From: Edwardsiella anguillarum ET080813
GTDB lineage: Bacteria; Pseudomonadota; Gammaproteobacteria; Enterobacterales; Enterobacteriaceae
Assembly (NCBI RefSeq): GCF_000264765.2
Contig: NZ_CP006664.1
Coordinates: 3,100,001 to 3,164,000 of the forward strand
Reading direction: 5' to 3'
Length of the DNA: 64,000 nucleotides
Shown: piece by piece, positions 41,756-50,266 of the stretch
How the letters are laid out: the number at the start of each line of letters is the position of its first letter
Numbering within the stretch: position 1 is the stretch's first letter
Translations under genes and position numbers: made by a program
Notes under the pieces: model-generated
Seen by the model: only the letters and a program-made list of their open reading frames with translations
Told to the model about the DNA's origin: nothing
Databases searched by the model: none

Positions 41756-42910
41756 CTATGTTAATTCTTTAATATCATTCTGTTTTTTTGATTTTATTTT
41801 TTTTGATAGATTATAGATTGGGTACTCTATAGTATATGATATAAGAATAGAACTGAGGATTATCAAAAAAAATACCAGTGGTGACAGGTAGATTATATTT
41901 GTTTCCGATAGTATGGTTTTAAATCCAATGTACCAAAAAATACCATGAATTAAGTATAAACTGTAGCTTGTTACGCCTAATCGCTTAAGCCCTTTTATAT
42001 TTAATATGCCAAAAAATGTAGCGCCATTACAAATCATTATAAATAACAAAGCTGCAAAAAGTGGAGAGATTGCAGTAGAGATTTTCCCAGTAAAAGGAAT
42101 TATAAATAATAAAATAATAACCGCGCTTTGGATAATAGTGTTAGACGTTAGCCTATCCAATAATTTCATATGAAAATGCTTGCAGAAAAAACCAACTGAA
42201 AAGAAAAAAATGGCTAGGTAAACGCCAGAGTTTAACTCTGGATGTGCTATTTTAGTATAGATATAAAAGATAAATGACAGTATCGAAACAATTATTCCTG
42301 TGACCGCCCTTTTATTTAATGGGATTAGCAGTGCAATTAATGGAAGGGCAAAATATAAACGCCACTCCCATGCTAATGACCAGGTTACTCCGGCATTAAT
42401 AATATTGCTATTGGACATGCCAAATAAAGGGTTTCTTTCATTAAATATTCCGCCATCAAACCATGGTATTATATTTAATAAATGCTCTTTACTTTGACTT
42501 CCATAAATATATGAAATCAAAACACAACACAAAGATGATAATATAGTAACTGGAACGATTCTTAAAAATCGTTTCTTATAAAACGACACCCACCAAGATA
42601 GTCGATTTATAGAGATGTTTGAAAAAAGGTATCCTGATAGAATAAAAAAAATGCCAACGGCAAATTTCCCTATAAATGAAAAAAAATAATTCCCATTAAT
42701 TACCCACATGCCTGTTTTTGAGTAAAAATAATTAAAAAAGAAGTGATGGAACACTACCATTATAGCTAAAATGGCTCTCAGTCCGTCGAGGTGATTCAGC
42801 GGCCTTTTATCCATTTTCTCCATAAACGAAAAAAAAGATAAATTCATCATTATAACCGTTGCAACAACAATGCCGACTGCCCATAAGATCATTATCATCT
42901 CATTGTACAT
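41756..42910 (-). CDS. Acyltransferase family 3 membrane protein (OafA/YrhL-like)
   Basis: An integral membrane acyltransferase of the kind that adds acetyl or other acyl groups to O-antigen or other surface glycans. About 384 residues with ten or so hydrophobic segments. The family core is HLDGLRAILAIMVVFHHFFF with the catalytic-type histidine and GKFAVGIFFILSGYLFSN, then KKRFLRIVPV and GVTWSLAWEWRLYFALPL. The ATG at 42910 has GGAAA upstream; a GTG four codons earlier is an alternative. The gene is strongly AT-rich compared with sbcB and yeeA on either side, which suggests horizontal acquisition. No partner glycan genes are adjacent. Confidence 0.85.
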   Translation of the reverse strand: MYNEMIMILWAVGIVVATVIMMNLSFFSFMEKMDKRPLNHLDGLRAILAIMVVFHHFFFNYFYSKTGMWVINGNYFFSFIGKFAVGIFFILSGYLFSNISINRLSWWVSFYKKRFLRIVPVTILSSLCCVLISYIYGSQSKEHLLNIIPWFDGGIFNERNPLFGMSNSNIINAGVTWSLAWEWRLYFALPLIALLIPLNKRAVTGIIVSILSFIFYIYTKIAHPELNSGVYLAIFFFSVGFFCKHFHMKLLDRLTSNTIIQSAVIILLFIIPFTGKISTAISPLFAALLFIMICNGATFFGILNIKGLKRLGVTSYSLYLIHGIFWYIGFKTILSETNIIYLSPLVFFLIILSSILISYTIEYPIYNLSKKIKSKKQNDIKELT

Positions 42911-42995
42911 GAATGTTTCCACATTTTAGAACCTCTGTCGAATTTTATAGTTGATCTGTCTCTTAGTCAATTTTCTTAGCTTAATGCCGTATTTT

Positions 42996-43178
42996 TCAAT
43001 AGAAATCATTGCCAATGATTATTGTCTGCGGGTTTCTTAAGAGAGAAAGTGGATGAGGATGATCTTTTCCTTGATCTTCTCTCTCGCAGTACGCCATACA
43101 ACCAGAATTCCTACAGGAAAAAGACTGTTGGGCACAGGCAGAATTGATGAGCAATAGGACAAAGATGAAGCAGAACAT
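42996..43178 (-). CDS. Possible small secreted Cys-rich protein
   Basis: A 60-residue frame starting MFCFIFVLLLINSACAQQSF, a good signal-peptide-like start, followed by a short cysteine-containing region (CRNSGCMAYC) and a polar tail. There is no clear ribosome-binding site. It could be a small exported protein or chance. No family is recognised. Confidence 0.25.
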   Translation of the reverse strand: MFCFIFVLLLINSACAQQSFSCRNSGCMAYCEREDQGKDHPHPLSLLRNPQTIIIGNDFY

Positions 43179-43339
43179 CGTGTTATCGTTATTTTTATAG
43201 GTATCCGTTACTTATTATAATTTGTTGCTACTGGATGGATAATTATTGGACGATGGCGATCATGGTTGATAGCTGCCAACCAAGACTCAGGGGATTCGTC
43301 GCCTGCAGCGTTAGAAGAAACTCAGACAGGGAGAATGCA

Positions 43340-43438
43340 ATGAAGGACACACCGGCGACGACAATATTGGCGTCATGTGTTGAATTCAGGGCGGACTCGG
43401 GTGACGTTCGCCTATTCGCGAGCGCTCTTTTTCCCTGA
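43340..43438 (+). CDS. Possible 32-residue small protein
   Basis: ATG at 43340 with a good AGGGAG 6-7 bases upstream; the frame encodes MKDTPATTILASCVEF and 16 further residues before the stop. No family, membrane segment or partner is recognised. It is listed only because the initiation site is good. Confidence 0.2.
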   Translation: MKDTPATTILASCVEFRADSGDVRLFASALFP

Positions 43439-43975
43439 TGTTGCTCCGAGGTCATTGATAGGGTAGCTGCTGGTTTATTCTCTCTACGAATCTAAAATAA
43501 TATTATATTACAACGTGTTATGTATTTGTTGTGTGGGTTAAATGCAGTACTAGCACGCAAGATAATAGTCGGGCTTAAATCCGTGTTATCTATGCTATCT
43601 TATTGATATTAATTGATTGTTTGACGATTTGCACGATGAGAGTAAGCCTGAGGTTCGGGGGATATGTCGTTAGTCCGATGCGTTTTGCCCATACATCATT
43701 CCAGGATCACTGGTTTAACATTGATAGATTAGGATGCTGAGAGAGGAATGATGACGCCACCGCGCAGCTCCATTCAGAGATGCCCATCGCCCGGCGCGGG
43801 TAGCGTGGGCAGAATAACGCAGTAGGTATGCCTCCCTGCGAGAGAGGCATCGATTGTCCAGCCCCTATCCTCCTGCTTAGAAGAAAAGGGACACATTTCA
43901 AAATTTTTTTATGCCGCGGATTTCCGTTACACTAAAGGTTCATCTCTGTTGAGAGCCTGATCCAAGGTCGTTTCC

Positions 43976-45034
43976 GTGCGTTTAAATAAAAGTATCACCC
44001 CGTTTGACTCCTTCATCTATGGGCACTACCGCGCTGTGCACGGCGTGCGTATGGCGATCTCTTTCGTATTAACCTTTCTCCTGATCCGATTGCTGGCGGT
44101 GCCGGAGGGCGCCTGGGCGCTGATCACCATGGTGGTGGTGATCGGGCCGATCTCCTTCTGGGGCAACGTTACCGTCCGGGCGCTGCAGCGCTGTATGGGG
44201 ACGGTGTTTGGCGCTGCATCAGGGCTGGTGGCGCTGTATCTTGAACTTTATTCGATGAGTCTGATGCTGGCGTGGTGCGCCGTCGTGATGTTTGTCTGCG
44301 GCATCGCGGCCCTAGGCAAGCGCCCCTATATGGGGCTGCTGATCGGCATCACGCTGGGCGTGGTGTGCGCCGCCGGACCCGGCGATATTCAGACGGCGCT
44401 GCTGCGCAGCGTCAACGTGATCATCGGTTCGCTGCTGGCGCTGCTGTTTGCTAGCATCTATCCGCAGCGGGCGTTCACCCACTGGCGTTTAAAGATGAAC
44501 CATGGCCTGACCTGCATGAGTAACATTTATAGCGCCTATGTGTCACCCAATATGGTTGAGCGTCCGCAGCTGACCGAACGCCAACAGCACATTCTCTCCG
44601 ACCTGGGCACCGTACGCGGCCTGCTGGCACCCAGCGCCCGGGAGACCAAGGTAGATAAAGCGGTGTTCGACGCCATTCAGGTGATCACCCGTAATCTGGT
44701 GGCTACGTTGGAGATGATGACCGACGCCTATTGGGCCAGCCGCGAAAGCCACTTTATTATGCTGAACGCCACCCGGCTGCGGGCGTTTCAGAAACTGACC
44801 ATCAACGCCCTGCACGGGCTGTCGGAGATGCTGCTCAGCGGACGGGTGGAGGAGACGCTGGAGCGTCTGCCGGAGATGGAGTCGATGGTGGCAGAGCTGA
44901 AGACGCTGATCGAGCAGGCACAGGCGCACAGCGATGAAGAGGCGCCGATCTATGGCTATCTGTGGCTGAATATGCAGCTGGCGATGCAGCTGGATGAGCT
45001 GCGCGATCTGCTGAGTAACGTACTACGCCGCTGA
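43976..45034 (+). CDS. yeeA: FUSC-family inner-membrane protein YeeA
   Basis: A 352-residue protein, the same length as E. coli YeeA. The N-terminal half has six hydrophobic segments (for example MAISFVLTFLLIRLLAV and GAWALITMVVVIGPISFWG) and the C-terminal half is a cytoplasmic helical domain. It is related to the N-terminal part of fusaric-acid/aromatic-acid efflux proteins. The substrate is unknown. It begins with GTG at 43976 with AAGG eight bases upstream; no ATG gives a comparable start. Confidence 0.93.
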   Translation: MRLNKSITPFDSFIYGHYRAVHGVRMAISFVLTFLLIRLLAVPEGAWALITMVVVIGPISFWGNVTVRALQRCMGTVFGAASGLVALYLELYSMSLMLAWCAVVMFVCGIAALGKRPYMGLLIGITLGVVCAAGPGDIQTALLRSVNVIIGSLLALLFASIYPQRAFTHWRLKMNHGLTCMSNIYSAYVSPNMVERPQLTERQQHILSDLGTVRGLLAPSARETKVDKAVFDAIQVITRNLVATLEMMTDAYWASRESHFIMLNATRLRAFQKLTINALHGLSEMLLSGRVEETLERLPEMESMVAELKTLIEQAQAHSDEEAPIYGYLWLNMQLAMQLDELRDLLSNVLRR

Positions 45035-45123
45035 ATGGTGCAGGGGCCGCCGCGGCGCGGGCGGCTGATTTTGTCCGCCCGCTGTGCGACAATGGCGCGC
45101 CATGTTTCCCGCAGCGAGTATCA

Positions 45124-48100
45124 ATGACCCTTTCCAGCGCACTCAAAACCCAGATCTCCCAGTGGTATAAGGCCCTGGCGCAGCAAATTCCCGATTTTGT
45201 CACCCGCCCGCAGCAGCGGCAAATGATCGCGGAGGTCGCGCGTGCGCTGAGCGGCGTCGACGCCCGTCATTTGGTGATTGAGGCGCCGACCGGCGTCGGT
45301 AAAACCCTCTCCTATCTGTTGCCCGGCATCGCCATCAGTCGGGCGCAGCAGAAGCCGCTGGTGGTGAGTACCGCCAACGTGGCGCTGCAGGATCAGATAT
45401 ATACCCAGGATCTGCCGCTGCTGCGGCGAATTATCCCCGATTTGACCTTTACCGCCGCCTTTGGCCGCGGTCGCTACGTGTGTCCGCGTAATTTGGCGGC
45501 GCTCTCCGAGCAGCAGGATGGGCAGGGATCCCTGCTGCTGTTTATCGATGATGCGCTGCAGCCGGGCAGCGAGGAGGAGCGGGCGCAGTGCCGGCGTCTG
45601 CAGGGGGAGCTGGAGAGTCGCCGCTGGGATGGGTTACGCGATCATCTGCATGACAATCTGGACGAGGGGCTATGGGCCAAGATGAGCACCGATCGGGCCA
45701 GCTGCCTGAATCGCAGCTGTTCCCACTTTCGCGACTGCCCGTTTTTTCTGGCGCGGCGTGAGATTGAAAGTGCCGATGTGGTGGTGGCCAACCATGCGCT
45801 GGTAATGGCGGCGCTGGAGAGTGAATCGGTGCTGCCGCCGCCGAAGGATTTGCTGCTGGTGCTGGATGAGGGGCACCATCTGCCCGATGTCGCCCGCGAT
45901 GCGCTGGAGATGGAGGGCGAGATCACGGCCCTGTTTGTGCAGGGGCAGATCGATATGATCGTACGCCATATCGAACAGTGTCAGGCGCAGTATCAGCCCA
46001 AAAATCCGCCGCGCTTGCTGAACAGCGAGCGCCTGCAGGCGCACACGGCGGAGCTGCGTCAGCTGCTGACGGATTTCGATCGTGCCGCCGCCGGGCTGCT
46101 GGCTGAGGAGCCTCAGTACCGCTTTATTCTGGGCCAACTGCCCGAAGCGCTGGGCGAACTGGCCCAGCGTCTGTATAAGCTGTGCGATGGTCTGCGCGGC
46201 CTGAGCGAGTTCATGATGAACGATCTGCAGGAAAAAACCGGTAGCCACGATGCGCTGCGCCTGCAGCGTGCGCTGCTGCAGATGAGCCGAGCGTTCAGCT
46301 ATCTAGAGGCGCTGAGCAAACTGTGGCGCCTGGCGGCGCTGGAGCAGGCCTCCAATGCGCCGATCTCCAAATGGCTGACGCAGGAGGTCAGCGACGGCGT
46401 GCATCACCGCTATCTGCACTGCGTTGGGATCCGGGTCTGCGATCAGCTGGAGCGCTTACTGTGGCGGCGCATTCCCCATGCGGTGATTACCTCGGCGACC
46501 CTGCGCTCCCTGAACCGCTTTGACCGTATCAGCGAGCTCTCTGGTCTGAACAGCCAGGCCGGCGATCGCTTTGTGGTGCTGGACTCGCCGTTTGACCATG
46601 TACACCAGGGACGCCTGGTGATCCCGCAGATGACGCTGGAGCCTACGCTGGCGCAGGAGGGGGAGCATTTACGTCAGATGGCCCACGTTTTCCGAACGGC
46701 CTGGCTGCGCGGTGAGCATACCGGCATGCTGGTGCTGTTTGCCAGCCAGCGGGCGATGCAGACGTTTTTGGGCTTTGTACCAGATCTGCGCTTGGGGCTG
46801 CTGGTGCAGGGGGACCGCCCCCGCTATCGCCTGGTGGAAGAGCACTGTCGCCGGGTGCGCGCCGGGACACAGAGCGCGCTGGTCGGGCTGCAGTCGTTTG
46901 CCGAGGGGCTGGATCTGAAGGGCGAGCTGTTGACCCAGGTGCATATTCATAAGGTGGCCTTTCCACCGGTAGACAGCCCGGTGATCCTGACGGAGGGAGA
47001 GTGGCTGAAGTCGCGTAACCGCTACCCCTTTGAGGTGCAAAGCCTGCCAGGCGCCTCGTTTACCCTGATCCAGCAGGTCGGGCGGCTGATCCGCAGCCAC
47101 GCCTGTCGCGGCGAGATCGTCATCTACGATCGCCGCCTGCTGAACAAACCCTACGGTAGCCGTCTGCTGGCCGCGCTGCCGGTGTTTCCGATCCTGCAGC
47201 CGCCGCTGCCGGAGGGGGAACCGCCCGCCTGGCCACAACCTGCGCCATCCAAGCGAGCCCCCCGCCGCGCTGCGCGCCGCCGAAATAACACTTGCCAAAC
47301 AGAGCATCGCCTCCTGCCGCTCGGGTCGTTTCCCGGGGCGGAGCGGTGTGTTCGCCGTTTCGAAAGGGAGGCTCCCCGCGCGGGAGAAATGCCGTTGTCC
47401 AACTTGTCTAACTTGTCTAATTCTGTTTCTTCCTCTGGCGCAGCGCTTACGCCTGCGCGCGGGCTGGCACCGCTGGCGCAGGATGAACTCGATCTGCTTT
47501 CCCTGCTGCTGGTGCTGTTCAAGGCCAAGTGGGCGATCCTTGGCGCCGTACTGCTGTGCGCCCTGCTGGGGTTTATCGCCAAGACACAGCTGCCGCAGAG
47601 GTGGACCAGCTATGCCGAGCTGATCCCGGCCCAGGCGCGCGAGCTGTCCGCGATGAACAGCGAGCTAAACCAGCTGGCCCTGCTGGATATCAAGGTCGAC
47701 GCTACGCCGGGCTGGCTGATGGCCCGCTTTGTGCAGCTGTATGAGTCGCAGATCGTGCGCCGTGAATATATTGCCCAGACGGATTACTACAAAACGCTGG
47801 CGGCAGATCAACCCGATCCGCTGGCGCGTGAGCGTCTGCTGAGTTCGCTCACGCAGCAAGGCTTTACCCTGAAGAACAGCCAGCTGGATCAGGCGACCGA
47901 GAGCAAAGAGTACACCTATTACCGGCTGGGGGTCAGCGCCCGCAGCTCTCAGGAGGCCCATGCGCTGCTGCAGGGATACATTGACTTTGTCGCCGGCCGG
48001 GTAGTGGACGATCTGCGCTATAACATTAAGAATCAGCTAGATCAGACCCTGGCACGGGAGAAGGCGCAGTATCAGCTGACGCTGCAGCGCCTGAAGAATG

Positions 48101-48525
48101 CGCAGCAGGTGAAGATCCGCCGCCTGGACTATTCGCTGGCGGTGGCGCAGGCGGCGGGGATCAGCAAGCCGCTGTACGGCAACGGCGCAACGTTTAAGGA
48201 TGACGACGATTTCCCGATTTCGCTGGGCACCAATGGCCTGCGTCAGAAGCTGGACATCGAGCGCAGCCAGACGGATCTGAGCGAGCTTAACGCCGGGCTG
48301 AAGAACAGCCAGATGTATATCGCGCGGCTGAGCCAGGTACACCTGGATGCGCTGACGGTACAGCCGTTTAAGTATTTGATGCTGCCGAGTGTCCCGGTGC
48401 AGAAAGAGGCGCCGAAGGGAGCGTTGATCGTGGTGCTCTCCGCGTTGACCGGTCTGCTGCTCTCCTGCGGCGCGGCGCTGATGCGTCATGCCATTGTGAG
48501 TCGGAAAGTGGGATCTTTTAATTAA
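45124..48525 (+). CDS. dinG: ATP-dependent helicase DinG fused in frame to a Wzz/FepE chain-length regulator
   Basis: One uninterrupted frame of 1133 residues. Residues 1-705 are a complete DinG, the XPD-like 5'-3' helicase of the SOS/replication-repair set. It has Walker A EAPTGVGKT, the 4Fe-4S cysteines C120, C194, C199 and C205 at the positions known in E. coli, DEGH at 248-251, and the C-terminal VGRLIRSHACRGEIVIYDRRLL. E. coli DinG ends at 716 with an RRRRR tail; here SKRAPRRAARRR matches it but no stop follows. After a 50-residue linker of no obvious family, a complete Wzz-like protein begins at Met756. A C6 run (47258-47263) lies at the junction; one extra C would give a stop (AAATAA) shortly after. 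True fusion, translational read-through design or an indel error are all possible. Confidence 0.85.
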   Translation: MTLSSALKTQISQWYKALAQQIPDFVTRPQQRQMIAEVARALSGVDARHLVIEAPTGVGKTLSYLLPGIAISRAQQKPLVVSTANVALQDQIYTQDLPLLRRIIPDLTFTAAFGRGRYVCPRNLAALSEQQDGQGSLLLFIDDALQPGSEEERAQCRRLQGELESRRWDGLRDHLHDNLDEGLWAKMSTDRASCLNRSCSHFRDCPFFLARREIESADVVVANHALVMAALESESVLPPPKDLLLVLDEGHHLPDVARDALEMEGEITALFVQGQIDMIVRHIEQCQAQYQPKNPPRLLNSERLQAHTAELRQLLTDFDRAAAGLLAEEPQYRFILGQLPEALGELAQRLYKLCDGLRGLSEFMMNDLQEKTGSHDALRLQRALLQMSRAFSYLEALSKLWRLAALEQASNAPISKWLTQEVSDGVHHRYLHCVGIRVCDQLERLLWRRIPHAVITSATLRSLNRFDRISELSGLNSQAGDRFVVLDSPFDHVHQGRLVIPQMTLEPTLAQEGEHLRQMAHVFRTAWLRGEHTGMLVLFASQRAMQTFLGFVPDLRLGLLVQGDRPRYRLVEEHCRRVRAGTQSALVGLQSFAEGLDLKGELLTQVHIHKVAFPPVDSPVILTEGEWLKSRNRYPFEVQSLPGASFTLIQQVGRLIRSHACRGEIVIYDRRLLNKPYGSRLLAALPVFPILQPPLPEGEPPAWPQPAPSKRAPRRAARRRNNTCQTEHRLLPLGSFPGAERCVRRFEREAPRAGEMPLSNLSNLSNSVSSSGAALTPARGLAPLAQDELDLLSLLLVLFKAKWAILGAVLLCALLGFIAKTQLPQRWTSYAELIPAQARELSAMNSELNQLALLDIKVDATPGWLMARFVQLYESQIVRREYIAQTDYYKTLAADQPDPLARERLLSSLTQQGFTLKNSQLDQATESKEYTYYRLGVSARSSQEAHALLQGYIDFVAGRVVDDLRYNIKNQLDQTLAREKAQYQLTLQRLKNAQQVKIRRLDYSLAVAQAAGISKPLYGNGATFKDDDDFPISLGTNGLRQKLDIERSQTDLSELNAGLKNSQMYIARLSQVHLDALTVQPFKYLMLPSVPVQKEAPKGALIVVLSALTGLLLSCGAALMRHAIVSRKVGSFN
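47389..48525 (+). CDS. Wzz/FepE-type polysaccharide chain-length regulator (part of the dinG frame, possible own start)
   Basis: Read from the ATG at 47389 this is a 378-residue polysaccharide co-polymerase (E. coli FepE 377). It has a first membrane segment (about residues 48-66, AILGAVLLCALLGFIAKTQ), a periplasmic coiled-coil domain with NYSLDIANAAGI-like LDYSLAVAQAAGISKPLYGNG, SISLGTNGL-like ISLGTNGLRQKLDIE, PFKYLMLPSVPVQKEAPKG, and the second membrane segment near 345-365. It sets modal O-antigen length in this family. GGGAG just before the ATG sits in a small hairpin (CTCCC...GGGAG). The next gene is a glycosyltransferase, which supports a surface-polysaccharide role. It may be translated alone, as part of the DinG fusion, or both. 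Confidence 0.85.
   Translation: MPLSNLSNLSNSVSSSGAALTPARGLAPLAQDELDLLSLLLVLFKAKWAILGAVLLCALLGFIAKTQLPQRWTSYAELIPAQARELSAMNSELNQLALLDIKVDATPGWLMARFVQLYESQIVRREYIAQTDYYKTLAADQPDPLARERLLSSLTQQGFTLKNSQLDQATESKEYTYYRLGVSARSSQEAHALLQGYIDFVAGRVVDDLRYNIKNQLDQTLAREKAQYQLTLQRLKNAQQVKIRRLDYSLAVAQAAGISKPLYGNGATFKDDDDFPISLGTNGLRQKLDIERSQTDLSELNAGLKNSQMYIARLSQVHLDALTVQPFKYLMLPSVPVQKEAPKGALIVVLSALTGLLLSCGAALMRHAIVSRKVGSFN
47401..47418 (+). repeat. Two 9-bp tandem repeats in the FepE-like N-terminus
   Basis: AACTTGTCT occurs twice head to tail, with a partial third unit (AATTCTG). It encodes NLSNLSN just after the possible internal start. Confidence 0.8.
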
Positions 48526-48739
48526 TAAATCCGTATAGATGGGGGGAATGACTTCTCCCCATCTAATTAGAGGGTATATAGATATATTTACTTGAATTGT
48601 TCGTTCGCCAATTGATTTTTTGGCTTTTTATTTTTAATTATTGCTGTTTTTTAGGCTTTTAATCTGTTGTATTAGTAAAGTATTCTATAATGTAAAGTTT
48701 GATGTTATCATCCAAAAAAAGTATTTAAATGGTGATAAT
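48526..48739. other. Intergenic region between the dinG-fepE frame and the GT2 gene
   Basis: It contains a hairpin AGATGGGG/CCCCATCT (48537-48564, 12-nt loop) without a T run, possibly a weak terminator, then AT-rich DNA. A TTG-initiated extension of the glycosyltransferase frame covers the end of it but has no ribosome-binding site. Confidence 0.4.
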
Positions 48740-49672
48740 ATGCCTCCTTTGTCTCGGTTGAAAGGAAAGAATCTCTCTTGGGTTATTAATAAAGCTATAT
48801 CAATAATCGTCGAAAATATAAATATTCTATATTATCGCTGGCGGCGAATTATACATGAGGGCCATATTTATCGATGCCAAGATGAATATCGCTTCGATCG
48901 ATCTTCATTAACACGGGCGAGAGATGCCGGAATATCGGGAATTATGCGTTTGTATAATGAGGAACGCTACTTAGAAAGCTCGATAGAAAGCTATATTGAT
49001 CAATTGGATGAATTGATCATTGTGCATAACCGCTGTACAGATTCTACGCCAGCCATCTGTGAGAAAATGCGCAAAAAATACCCACACAAGATAAAGGTAT
49101 TTCATTATATCCCAGCTGTGGCTCCGCCAGGCAGTCTTGAGCATGTCGCATTAGATCCTAGGGATGAGCGGAGTTTGGTTAATTACTATAACTTTGCGTT
49201 GTCAAAAACTACCAAAGAATATGTCATGAAGGTCGATGGTGATTGTATCTTAATTACCGATGCCTTTCTTAAAATAAGAGAGTATATTCTTTCAAAAAAT
49301 CCCAGCGATGAATATAATTATTTTTTTGGTATTAATTTAAAACGTAATGATGTGGGTGAGCTAGCGTTAAGAAAAAGTGCTCCTCTCACTGCGGGTTATG
49401 ATCATGGTATCTTTAGGGTATCAAAAAATACGTTTTTCAAGCATGCGTATAATTATGAGGTTTTTTCTCATAAATCAAAAGAAAAAAGCAATGGTATCGT
49501 TTTTTATCATTTAAAATCATTAAAAGAAGATCTTGCCGTTGATTCTCATGGATTGGATACTAAATTTTATCGTAGATATTTTAGTGACCGGTTGAGTCAG
49601 GACTTTATTGAGTGGTCTGATTTCCCTCAGACCAAGGGAATGCCACGCCCAGACTATATTAATGATTTGTAG
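48740..49672 (+). CDS. Glycosyltransferase, family 2-like (GT-A fold)
   Basis: A 310-residue protein from the ATG at 48740. The GT-A domain begins at about residue 65 with ISGIMRLYNEERYLESSIES, continues IDQLDELIIVHNRCTDSTPAI and carries a DGD metal motif in YVMKVDGDCIL; a C-terminal part with DHGIFRVSKN follows. There is no membrane segment, so it is probably a cytoplasmic or membrane-associated transferase. The base composition is strongly AT-rich compared with the preceding gene, suggesting transfer. Its position behind the FepE-like gene suggests a shared surface-polysaccharide role. The sugar donor is unknown. The ribosome-binding site is weak. Confidence 0.8.
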   Translation: MPPLSRLKGKNLSWVINKAISIIVENINILYYRWRRIIHEGHIYRCQDEYRFDRSSLTRARDAGISGIMRLYNEERYLESSIESYIDQLDELIIVHNRCTDSTPAICEKMRKKYPHKIKVFHYIPAVAPPGSLEHVALDPRDERSLVNYYNFALSKTTKEYVMKVDGDCILITDAFLKIREYILSKNPSDEYNYFFGINLKRNDVGELALRKSAPLTAGYDHGIFRVSKNTFFKHAYNYEVFSHKSKEKSNGIVFYHLKSLKEDLAVDSHGLDTKFYRRYFSDRLSQDFIEWSDFPQTKGMPRPDYINDL

Positions 49673-50266
49673 CTATTGAATATTCCCTCTCTGAGTTTTG
49701 ATATATCTGCATGCTATTGCAGATATATTGATATTTGAATGGATATAGTCGGTTTTTATGACATTCATTGATATATTTATCTCTGCAATTATCCAAGGTT
49801 GCCAATGTCTCGTGATTGCCTTGGTTAGACATCGCGATAGTCGCATGAGTGCGTAGATCGCTTTAGACTGGCTTACACTGAATGGCGTAATCTGTATCAT
49901 TATCAAAAATTTTAACTCTCCATCTGGGCTGAGCTATATAGATCACCGTATTAATTTTTGCCATGGGCGATATTTGACGTAGAAACTATCCCTAAAATGT
50001 AGGATGAAAATCCTAGGTCGCAGACGTATTAGCCATACTAATGGGATATCGGAGCACATACCTCAGCGCAGCCTCCAGAGTGCACTGTGGTGCCCACGCA
50101 TTAATAGGTTGCAGCGAGTGTATCATTGTGTGGAAAACGCCAGCCCATTTCTGATGAGTAGACATGGACTGGAAAAGTGCAGCGGTATTCTGGCTCAAGT
50201 CGCGCTTCACTTAGCAAAAATATGCTTAGCAATATCTTATCTATATGAATTATATAGATAGTTTTG
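49673..50266. other. AT-rich non-coding region between the GT2 gene and nfo
   Basis: About 590 bp. Short open frames on both strands (for example near 50004-50261) have no ribosome-binding site or recognisable family. It is probably the degraded downstream edge of the AT-rich segment. Confidence 0.4.

Larger units (their letters stand above)
42923..43975. other. About 1 kb without a convincing gene
   Basis: AT-rich to about 43630, then of core composition. It holds two weak small open frames (listed separately), a palindrome AATCATT-GCC-AATGATT near 43005-43021, a 7-bp hairpin ATGCCTC/GAGGCAT near 43830, and an 18-bp sequence shared with the tRNA-Val region (43763-43780). It looks like degraded DNA. 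Confidence 0.5.

Noticed and set aside
43235-43455. Longer overlapping frames on both strands in the empty kilobase before yeeA
   Set aside because: They lack initiation signals. Only the internal 32-codon frame with a good site was kept, at low confidence.
50004-50261. An 85-codon frame between the GT2 gene and nfo
   Set aside because: It has no ribosome-binding site and no recognisable family. The opposite strand is equally open, so it is likely degraded DNA.
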